DNA of 64,000 bases. It comes from Toxonevra muliebris. Lineage: Eukaryota; Arthropoda; Insecta; Diptera; Pallopteridae. The notes under the pieces are model-generated. The model was not told the origin of the DNA and did no database searches. It saw only the letters and a list, made by a program, of their open reading frames with translations. The stretch is from the NCBI GenBank assembly GCA_963691655.1, contig OY829330.1, positions 2,356,001 through 2,420,000 of the forward strand. The letters run 5' to 3'. The position numbers were made by a program, and so were the translations under genes. Positions 55,557 through 64,000 of this stretch are shown here, in pieces (the first letter of the stretch is position 1; each line of letters opens with the position of its first letter).

Positions 55557-56408
55557 CGATCTAAGTCTGAGTGTCTTGTTCTGTTTAATGCATGTCCTTT
55601 TATACTAATTTTCCTTCTGTTGTACCGTTTTGTTCATATTAGTTTTTACATGTTTTATCGTACTGTAATATGTATGTATATACTTTACTTCATTTTATAT
55701 ATTCATACATATGTTACATTTAAATTGTGGGATCAAAATAACTCTAATATTTTGAGTCCTTACACGATTACAACTTTTATGCATGTATGCAAATACTTTA
55801 ACTAAAATTATAAAATAATAAAAATAAAAAATTAATAAAAGGTTTTACACAAAAAATATATACTTTTCATATCTGCAAATTGACAAAAAATTAAAATTTT
55901 CTGTCGCCCACTAAAACGATCTCACTCCCCAATTCCCTACAACTAATTAAAATTGAAGTCAATTCCCAACAATTCGAGGAATTCCTTATAAGTTGGCATT
56001 CCTACTGCCAATGCTCACATTTCTTCGGCGTTCTGGCAGTAGCCAGGATTCTCTCTGTTATATTCACTCACTCTCCACATCCCACTCCCCCCGCCCCTCC
56101 CCCGAAAAATTTTTAAATTCATAAATAGAAATATCTAATATAAAAATTCTAAATATATGGAAAATTTTTAATATTTATGATCCCCCAGAAAATTTGTTTG
56201 TATCCGCCACTGGTGTGCTCTCTTCCTTATGTTAGTTTTTTGCACATATACATGCACATTTATGTTTGCTTTTGGCAAAACAACAACAATAATGTGTATG
56301 TATACACACAACAAAACCACCACCGCTCGTCTTTAAATTTACACCCCTCTTCTAGCACCTTCATACACACGACGTCGGCAGAGGCCAACTGAAGATCACA
56401 TCCCTATC
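55557..56408. other. no gene seen
   Basis: AT-rich intergenic DNA. The end, GATCACATCCCTATCC, is the possible inverted partner of 51249. Confidence 0.4.
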
Positions 56409-57193
56409 CCAAAAGGAGTAATAAAGGAGGACACGATTACTAGCATGAGATCACTTGCATCTCATAGAAAAACAAAACTCCGAAATAGTTTCTCACAAAA
56501 TTTATGACGCCATAGACTAGTTGTCTAAACCGCCAGCAAGCACTTGTGTGTGCCAAGGGTTCATATATTATTATTTATCGTTTTATAATTTTATTATTTT
56601 CTTGAGTTGCCTTTTCCCAGACTCGAACCTGTGGCTGAATAATTCGCATCGCGAATATTAAACGACGCGCTTACCAACTGAGCCACACAAGCAAATTTGT
56701 TGTCATTGAATTTTGTTTCTTTACTCTTGCAATGATTCAAGTACTAGTTACTGATTTTTAACTCTTTGATGCACATGATTTTAAAGAAAATAAAAACACC
56801 AGTTGCACAGAAATTTTTTTGGTCTGTATCATTATCAGCAGAATGAGAAACTGTAAATAAAATATTAAACTGTGTGACAATAAGTAATTTCAACTTTTCG
56901 AGGTGGCTTAAAATATATCACACTATGCATGAAAAAATATGCGGGGCAGTTTTTACCCTACCCACCGTAAAGGGTTAACTGGGCAAGAGAGAGTAAGATA
57001 TACAAATTTGAACTACTCAATCAGGCTGTCTTTGTTTATCATTATTTCTAAAAATAGACCATATAAAATTATGAAATTGTGTTAGTGAAATTCAACAATT
57101 TTGTTACTGTATTGGAGTTGCTCGTTTATCCCTCTTTTTGAAGTAATGAAATCATTAATCGTTTGAGGAGTACTCACTGTTTGTGCAACTGGG
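56409..57193 (-). repeat. element X, copy 2, main part (inverted)
   Basis: Inverted match to 15850-16760: AGATCACTTGCATCTCATAG, both tRNA-like modules (B boxes at about 56563 and 56620), AGTTGCACAGAAATTTTTTTGG, the GGCAGTTTTTACCCTACC tract, and the end GTGCAACTGGG. It lacks the expanded A-rich tandem units of copy 1. Confidence 0.82.
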
Positions 57194-57326
57194 TACTTTC
57201 GTTCTTTAAGCCTGCCTGTTACACATTATTTAATGAAGCACATACATGGAACAGTAGTCAAGACTTTGAGACTTTTCCATAGTCTACAAAAAACTTAACA
57301 TATTTTAATTAGATTTTATTATTATT
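57194..57326. other. short spacer, no gene
   Basis: AT-rich; nothing recognised. Confidence 0.35.
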
Positions 57327-57412
57327 GATGTGTAAACATTTTAGCATTTAGTATGGGCAAAATTTCAAATGTGTAAAATGTAAGAATAACTGTAACGTAA
57401 GATAACTGTAAG
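57327..57412 (-). repeat. dispersed repeat D, 3' end fragment
   Basis: Inverted copy of the D tail (TGTAAACATTTTAGC, GGGCAAAATTTCAAATGTGTAA, CTGTAACGTAAGATAACTGTAA). Confidence 0.75.
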
Positions 57413-58079
57413 TGGCTGTTCAGACGAGTGCAGGCATGAATCATGTCTGAAAGAGAAAGGTAGAAGAAATAGGTAGAGAGAAAGAGATAGCAGAGTTGCA
57501 CCGAAAATCCAAAAATAAAATAAAAATCGGCGCATTGATGAATGTTCCATGTTCATATTGTTCCGATTTTGTCACTTTCCCTCATAATTTTTTTGAAGTT
57601 GAATAGGCAACATGAACGCAAACAAACAATGTGCATCTACGGCACGCACAGACTTCATTTTCTTGCTATTTTTTCTTTAAACTTATTTTAATTTCTAAAG
57701 AGATTGTTGCTTTTATTTTTTATTTAATTTTTAATACATATTTAAGGCACGGCATAGATGACAACTCTGACATGAAACGTCAAACACCCGCCATTTTACG
57801 TTTTCCCGAAGTTTTTTACATTCTCGCTTATTTTTGCAAATTTTTAAAGTAATTATAATTAATTAACATTTATAACCAACATTTAAAACCCATTGGAATA
57901 AAATAAGCTTCTTTGTGAATGGTGGCTCAGCAAGGAAAATATTTAGCACAATAAGAACTGTGGCTGGTTCATACATAACCTCAAACATATAACAGGCAAG
58001 AAGCGCACAATAGCTCAAACGTCGCCAGACATCAGTGAAAAGAACAAAGTAACTTCCAAACTCAAATGCATTTCCAACC
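57413..58079. other. no gene; leader of the next element at its end
   Basis: AT-rich intergenic DNA. From about 57860 it may be the 5' untranslated part of the non-LTR element. Confidence 0.4.
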
Positions 58080-58846
58080 ATGACGTCAACATTAGCTTCT
58101 ACGTCCGCTGCATCGGACACGACACCCGATGTGTTTTCATGGAGTACGTTCGACGAAAAACTTTGCAGCATTCTCGATTGCAAATTGCAGAATGTCGCAA
58201 AAAAGATGACCTTGTCGCATTGAAATCTGAAGTACTTCTCCTTCGAGCTGAAAACACCAAACTCAATGAAAAACTTATTTACCTGGAGAATAGGATTGAG
58301 AAAATATATCAGACAAACAGGCGTGCTAACGTGGTGGTTGCTGGCTTGCGCAATGGCACCGCTAAAGAAACCGAAGCTGAATTTACCGAACTTTGCTTAA
58401 AATCACTTAATGTCACTGTGGAGGTTGTGAATACTACAAAGCTGCCGTCAGGCAAATCCATTTTTGAACACGATAGTCTGCGGCAGGTCAACCAAATTAT
58501 TGATCGCAGCAAACGTCTTAAAGGAACGTCGGTGTACCTCCAAAGAGATTATACTGCTGAAGAGCGTGAAAAAAGATTCCAGCTACGTTTACTAGCTAGA
58601 AAAGTGCAAGAAGCTGATGCCGGAATGAAGGTGCGTGTCGGCGCTTTCTCTGTTTATATAAACGATAAACCTTTCTCATGGAAGGACGGAGGTGTTTTGG
58701 CACTGTGTTCGGCGAATGCTGATACTTTAAGGAAAATAGTAGAAAAAATTGGATACAAAGCCAATGTATCGGTGAGAAGAATAAACCATTCCAAGTCCTC
58801 TGCTTCGAAGCCTTCGGCTGCAGCAACAACAAACTGCTTAGAGTAG
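58080..58846 (+). pseudogene. non-LTR ORF1: coiled coil and RRM-like protein
   Basis: The likely true start is ATG 58080 (MTSTLASTSAASDTTPDVF). The frame slips by one base in an A6 run at 58199-58204 into the downstream frame (KDDLVALKSEV). A strong coiled coil follows (LLLRAENTKLNEKLIYLENRIEKI in two halves), then NVVVAGL, the start of an RRM-like fold, and a basic C-terminal domain (YTAEEREKRFQLRLLARKVQ), ending Ser/Ala-rich. This matches the architecture of ORF1 nucleic-acid chaperones in L1/CR1-like elements. The homopolymer slip could be real or a sequencing error. Confidence 0.78.
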
Positions 58847-58866
58847 CAACTAAAAGTATGTCGAAT

Positions 58867-60997
58867 AATTTCTTATAACGTATCAAATTTAAATAGTAAA
58901 CTTAAATTACATAAATTCTTTTCTTATATCAAGTACTCGATACAAACTTACTACATGGTCTATCGTGTATTGATGATAAAAGAAATTTTAAAGATTGTGT
59001 TTTAGATAAAAAAAAGGTAAACAATTACTAAGTTTGATCGAAACCTCATTTTGTGGTGGCGCAGGTAGCTCGGTTATTGATTATGGTATCTCTTCTTTTG
59101 ACTTTTTACAAATTTTAAGCAATTTTTTCATCGGTTCTAAAGAATACTCTGATCATATGCCTTTAATAATAGAGTTAACCGCTCAATTGGTTTCAGACCT
59201 ATCCGTGAAAAGTGTTTTGCCACCCAAAATATTGTGGAAGCAAAGCCAAGCTTCTCTATATTCTGAACGCCTCAGTATTTCATCAAGTATTGACCACGCC
59301 AGTGACAATATGACAATCGCCGACAAAGTACACGCGCTTACGAATAAAATAAAAACAGCTTCTATAAAACCTACAAAGCAATATTTTACGCCAAAAAATA
59401 CCTGGTTCGACAGCCAATGCGAAACGCACGCAGGAAAATGTTAATACAGCTCAATAACTTTAGGAAATGTAACATTGAGACATTTAAAGAAAAATATATA
59501 GCTTTCCGCTCAGATTACTTAAAGCTATGCTCTAAGAAAAAGCTGGATATGAAATGCAAAGCAATATAACTTTTAAATACAGTCAAAAACGCATGTGAAT
59601 GGTGGCGACTAGCAAACTCACTTAAACGAACCTCTTTTCGAGTGGCCACAAACCTAGCACTATCTGACTTCTATGAACATTTTGAAAAGCTGCTGTATAA
59701 GTCAGGGGAAGATTTAAGTGCTCTTTGGTGTATGCCTGCAATAGTCAATCCGTTTTTAGACTCTCCATTTGAAATGCGTGAATTGAAGCTAGTTCTTAGT
59801 AATACAAAAAGCAACAAAGCTCCAGGACAAGACCGTATTATCTATGAGTTCTACAAATACGCCCCTCAGTGTTTTCTGAGAGAGACCCTAGCTCTATTTA
59901 ATTATATTTATCTAAAAAACCAGTCCCGCTATCGTTTCGAAATGCGATTATTATTGCTCTTTATAAAAAAGGCGATGCTAATATTGCGTCCAATTATAGG
60001 GGTCTTTCTTTGCTCGACACGTTATATAAAATTTTGCAGGGTTGTTACTGGCACGTATTTATAGCTGGATTTACTGTAATAATATTATTAATGAGTTTCA
60101 GGCTGGTTTTCGCAAGAATTATTCCACTATTGATAATTTATTCAACTTAATCAGTATTGTGCATTTGAATTTTAAAATGAAGAAGAAAACTTTTGCTTTC
60201 TTTGTAGATTTTTCGTGTGCTTTCGATACAATTCCTCATAACTCGTTATTTTACAAGTTAGCCTCTTATGGACAATCGAGTCATATGATAGATATGCTGT
60301 GCTTAATTTACAAAGACACAACGAATCAGGTGTTGTCCAATGACAAACTCACTGAACCCTTTCGCGTGAATCAAGGTCTTAGGCAAGGCTGTTCACTAAG
60401 CCCAGTGCTGTTTTCCTTATACTTAAATGGTCTTAACGATAAATTGCCTGGTGGTGTGAAAGTGGCTAATACGTTGATAAAAGTTTTAATGTATGCTGAC
60501 GATCTGGTTTTGCTTGCTGACAATGCTTTAGAACTGCAACAAATGATTAATGAGTTGCATGCTTACAGTATAAAGTGGGCCTAAATGTCAATTTAGCCAA
60601 ATCAAAAGCTTTAATATTTAGAGAAGGACCTAGAATGCCTGCTGACTGCGACTATGGAAATGAGAGTATAGAAGTGGTAAACGAATATAAATATTTGGGA
60701 ATTCTCTTGACCTGTAAACTGTCATTTACTAAACATTTAGATTTAAAACTTACTGATGCTAAGAATGCTATAAACGCTACATGGTTGAAGTATATATACA
60801 ACCCCCGAATTTGTATCTCAAAGAAAATAAAAATATTCGATACAACTTCGAGGTCAATAATGTTTTAGTACGCAAGCCTGGGGCTTTGGAAAGTTTGAGT
60901 CAGTGGAAAAATTGCTGCGCTATTTTATTAAAAAACGTATATTCCTGCCCCAAAACACACCGCACTACATGTTGCACTTCGAAACTGGAGTATATCC
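58867..60997 (+). pseudogene. non-LTR ORF2: endonuclease remnant and RT
   Basis: The endonuclease start (RIISYNVSNLNSKLKLHKFF, about 58862-58930) jumps after a deletion to its C-terminal part (SVIDYGISSFD, then KEYSDHMPLIIEL). Frame changes near 59440-59640. RT: APGQDRIIYEFYKYA, FQAGFRKNYSTIDNL, FVDFSCAFDTIPHN (motif A), LRQGCSLSPVLFSLY and LMYADDLVLLADN (catalytic box near 60497), a break near 60580, then GLNVNLAKSKALIF and YKYLGILLTC. The C-terminal VEKLLRYFIKKRIFLPQ continues to the gap. Confidence 0.87.
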
Positions 60998-61000
60998 GCA

Positions 61001-61200
61001 NNNNNNNNNNNNNNNNNNNNNNNNNNNNNNNNNNNNNNNNNNNNNNNNNNNNNNNNNNNNNNNNNNNNNNNNNNNNNNNNNNNNNNNNNNNNNNNNNNNN
61101 NNNNNNNNNNNNNNNNNNNNNNNNNNNNNNNNNNNNNNNNNNNNNNNNNNNNNNNNNNNNNNNNNNNNNNNNNNNNNNNNNNNNNNNNNNNNNNNNNNNN
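61001..61200. other. assembly gap of 200 N
   Basis: Exactly 200 undetermined bases between the non-LTR element and the satellite. The round number suggests a placeholder size. Confidence 0.99.
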
Positions 61201-61456
61201 AATCCGCACCCTAAAATTTCGGTCCAAAAAAACTCACTCTCAATTCACGCACTATGCAATATCACGCTCCCGAATCCGCACCCTAAAATTTCGGTCCAAA
61301 AAAACTCACATAGTGTGTTAAGCAGTGGTATCAACGCTCCGAATCCGCACCCTAAAATTTCGGTCCAAAAAAAACTCACTCTCAATATCACGCTCCCGAA
61401 TCCGCACCCTAAAATTTCGGTCCAAAAAAACTCACTCTTAAGGTATCAACGCAAGT
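61201..61456 (+). repeat. irregular satellite units with primer-like sequence
   Basis: Five copies of the AATCCGCACCCTAAAATTTC core separated by unequal spacers. 61320-61337 reads AAGCAGTGGTATCAACGC, identical to the core of the widely used SMART cDNA primer, and 61442-61453 repeats GGTATCAACGCA. This looks like library or assembly artefact mixed with genuine repeat. Confidence 0.85.
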
Positions 61457-62988
61457 CCCGAATCCGCACCCTAAAATTTCGGTCCAAAAAAAACTCACTC
61501 TCAATATCACGCTCCCGAATCCGCACCCTAAAATTTCGGTCCAAAAAAAACTCACTCTCAATATCACGCTCCCGAATCCGCACCCTAAAATTTCGGTCCA
61601 AAAAAAACTCACTCTCAATATCACGCTCCCGAATCCGCACCCTAAAATTTCGGTCCAAAAAAAACTCACTCTCAATATCACGCTCCCGAATCCGCACCCT
61701 AAAATTTCGGTCCAAAAAAAACTCACTCTCAATATCACGCTCCCGAATCCGCACCCTAAAATTTCGGTCCAAAAAAAACTCACTCTCAATATCACGCTCC
61801 CGAATCCGCACCCTAAAATTTCGGTCCAAAAAAAACTCACTCTCAATATCACGCTCCCGAATCCGCACCCTAAAATTTCGGTCCAAAAAAAACTCACTCT
61901 CAATATCACGCTCCCGAATCCGCACCCTAAAATTTCGGTCCAAAAAAAACTCACTCTCAATATCACGCTCCCGAATCCGCACCCTAAAATTTCGGTCCAA
62001 AAAAAACTCACTCTCAATATCACGCTCCCGAATCCGCACCCTAAAATTTCGGTCCAAAAAAAACTCACTCTCAATATCACGCTCCCGAATCCGCACCCTA
62101 AAATTTCGGTCCAAAAAAAACTCACTCTCAATATCACGCTCCCGAATCCGCACCCTAAAATTTCGGTCCAAAAAAAACTCACTCTCAATATCACGCTCCC
62201 GAATCCGCACCCTAAAATTTCGGTCCAAAAAAAACTCACTCTCAATATCACGCTCCCGAATCCGCACCCTAAAATTTCGGTCCAAAAAAAACTCACTCTC
62301 AATATCACGCTCCCGAATCCGCACCCTAAAATTTCGGTCCAAAAAAAACTCACTCTCAATATCACGCTCCCGAATCCGCACCCTAAAATTTCGGTCCAAA
62401 AAAAACTCACTCTCAATATCACGCTCCCGAATCCGCACCCTAAAATTTCGGTCCAAAAAAAACTCACTCTCAATATCACGCTCCCGAATCCGCACCCTAA
62501 AATTTCGGTCCAAAAAAAACTCACTCTCAATATCACGCTCCCGAATCCGCACCCTAAAATTTCGGTCCAAAAAAAACTCACTCTCAATATCACGCTCCCG
62601 AATCCGCACCCTAAAATTTCGGTCCAAAAAAAACTCACTCTCAATATCACGCTCCCGAATCCGCACCCTAAAATTTCGGTCCAAAAAAAACTCACTCTCA
62701 ATATCACGCTCCCGAATCCGCACCCTAAAATTTCGGTCCAAAAAAAACTCACTCTCAATATCACGCTCCCGAATCCGCACCCTAAAATTTCGGTCCAAAA
62801 AAAACTCACTCTCAATATCACGCTCCCGAATCCGCACCCTAAAATTTCGGTCCAAAAAAAACTCACTCTCAATATCACGCTCCCGAATCCGCACCCTAAA
62901 ATTTCGGTCCAAAAAAAACTCACTCTCAATATCACGCTCCCGAATCCGCACCCTAAAATTTCGGTCCAAAAAAAACTCACTCTCAATA
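61457..62988 (+). repeat. 57-bp satellite array, 27 units
   Basis: Units start CCCGAATCCGCACCCTAAAA and contain an A8 run. Starts at 61457 and 62939 are exactly 26 periods apart, with no indel and no substitution that I could see. Because 57 is a multiple of three and the unit has no stop in some frames, it creates long false reading frames on both strands. This uniformity means very recent amplification, strong homogenisation or collapsed/copied assembly. Confidence 0.97.
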
Positions 62989-63330
62989 GAGGCGTTTTTT
63001 TTACCGCCGTCTTTTATTTCAAAATGTCTAAACAGTGTCATCTATTATTTTTGTTGAAACTTTTAAATTTTATCCTACAAATGATCCGGTTTTTAGCGCC
63101 ATCTTTTATCCTATAATTTATCCGTTTTTTTTAGCGCCATCTTATACTCAAAATCTCTAAACAGTGTCATCTATTATTTTTGTTGAAACTATTAAATTTT
63201 TATCCTACATCTGATCCGTTGTTAGCGCCATCTTTTTTCCTATAATGTATCCGTTTTATACCGCCATCTAGCCCTTCAAAATCTGTGAACAGTGACATCT
63301 ATTATTTGTGCGGAAGCTGCTAAGTATTTA
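62989..63330 (+). repeat. ~129-bp tandem repeat, about 2.5 units
   Basis: AACAGTGTCATCTATTATTT at 63031, 63160 and (diverged) 63288, with CCGCCATCTTTTA- and ATCCTACAAATGATCCG-like tracts between. Units differ from each other, unlike the adjacent 57-bp array. Confidence 0.82.
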
Positions 63331-64000
63331 TTCTGTAATGCAACCATTTCTATAATGGTTGGAAGCTGTGCTATTTTCGTGGTGAAATTTTATTGGTGAA
63401 TTTCTTATCCTATACAACAGTATTTTCCAAAAAGTTGTGAACCTTACTACTTTTGGGTGGAGACATGGTTACAACCATAAAAATTGTTCATTTGTATGAA
63501 AATGTGAATGAGGTTGAATACGTGTGAGAAAGATTAAAAATTTAATTTCAATGTAAAATTTTTCATATAAAATCAATTAGTTTCATATAATTATAAAAGT
63601 TTAGACTTTATATGTAAATATTAACATTTTCAAAATTACCAAGTAATTGAAAAGTTGCACATAAAACACTAAACTAAAATTGATCAGTCATCTGCTATAG
63701 TTTGTCTATCAATTCAAACGAAATTGTAGGCGGTGGACCCATATGTTGCGTGTCGGAACTTTATGCCATAGCGAACTGAGCCCGTTAGGCCGCAAACTCA
63801 ATCACCGAATATAGACAAACAAACTTTAGAGAAACCGAAAGCAATATTCAAAATATTTGTTTCGTGTGCCACTTTTCAATTGCTTAAAACTTTATAAAAG
63901 TTTAGTACTTTCATATAAAGTCAAAATGTTATTGTTATATGAAACTATTTCACTTTATATAAAACATTTTGAGTTCATATGTAATTTTTAATATTTTCAT
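63331..64000. other. no gene seen
   Basis: AT-rich DNA. Two related tracts (about 63590-63690 and 63890-63990, with AAAAGTTTAG and TTTCATATAAAGTC) suggest a small repeat. No recognisable protein. Confidence 0.4.

Larger units (their letters stand above)
58080..60997 (+). mobile_element. CR1/L2-like non-LTR retrotransposon, damaged
   Basis: ORF1 and ORF2 in tandem on the plus strand, cut by the assembly gap at 61001. The order endonuclease then RT, the absence of a visible RNase H, and the C-terminal PQNTPHYMLHFETG suggest the Jockey superfamily, CR1/L2-like branch; this placement is tentative. The endonuclease carries a large internal deletion and ORF2 has several frame changes. Confidence 0.82.

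Noticed and set aside
51666..56010. A hAT-like unit CAGGGATGCCAACT...AGTTGGCATTCCTACTG around the gypsy element
   Set aside because: Imperfect ends and no target duplication; possible but not supported enough to list as a feature.
50193..56214. A hAT element from CAGGGGCGGATTC to GTATCCGCCACTG
   Set aside because: The ends are only loosely similar and the flanking 8-mers do not match.
61457..62988. CRISPR-like array
   Set aside because: The units are contiguous and identical with no unique spacers; this is a satellite in a eukaryotic genome.
60781..63057. Very long reading frames across the satellite on both strands (758, 525 and 531 codons)
   Set aside because: They are by-products of a stop-free 57-bp unit (19 codons) and of the N gap; the protein is a pure repeat with no other support.

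Overview
This window looks like transposon-rich intergenic or heterochromatic DNA from an insect, most likely a higher fly (Diptera). The basis is the mix of element families: two BEL/Pao LTR elements, a Ty3/gypsy element with a lysine-tRNA primer site, a LOA/I-type non-LTR element with an RNase H domain and a TAA tail, a Penelope-like element, mariner and Tc1 copies, a HARBI1-type gene, and many AT-rich hairpin MITEs. The species cannot be fixed from sequence alone. I found no convincing host gene. Nearly every coding stretch is a transposon gene and nearly all are broken.

Layout. 1-2.5 kb: unassigned AT-rich DNA, then a dead mariner (1259-2511). 2.66-14.2 kb: a nest. A hAT-like shell (2662-14194, 8-bp target duplication TTATAGAG) contains a second inverted-repeat unit (3011-13835). 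That holds a BEL/Pao element on the minus strand (3540-13555, duplication CCATG). The BEL leader was in turn hit by a Penelope-like element (9338-11660) and a deleted mariner (11800-12481). 14.8-15.2 kb: a jockey-type RT relic. 15.2-26.5 kb: one copy of a ~0.7-kb dispersed repeat (here called D) is split by element X (15850-16912, carrying two tRNA-like modules) and by a 9.25-kb unit with TAGAGTGG ends (16989-26240). That unit contains a HARBI1-like transposase gene, a Myb/SANT-like gene, a hairpin element and another D copy. 26.6-34.4 kb: hairpin MITEs, RT relics, more D copies and a cluster of ~430-bp MITEs. 34.5-41.6 kb: a hAT-like unit carrying a nearly full-length LOA/I-type retrotransposon (about 34874-40932). 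42.4-43.2 kb: a palindromic hAT MITE with a perfect 8-bp duplication. 43.5-47.9 kb: a Tc1 end fused to a second, decayed BEL/Pao. 48.5-50 kb: a long inverted repeat. 51.1-57.2 kb: a second X copy split by about 5 kb that includes an internally deleted gypsy element (51738-55556). 58.1-61 kb: a CR1/L2-like non-LTR element. 61.0-61.2 kb: assembly gap. 61.2-63 kb: a 57-bp satellite (27 near-identical units), then a ~129-bp tandem repeat, then unassigned DNA.

The genes do not form a host pathway. Their relations are those of nested insertions, whose order can be read from target-site duplications. The points most worth following are an extra CCHC reading frame with a possible splice acceptor after the BEL integrase, element X with its convergent tRNA-like modules, the pairing of HARBI1 and Myb-like genes inside the TAGAGTGG unit, and a cDNA-primer sequence inside the satellite next to the gap, which suggests an assembly artefact.
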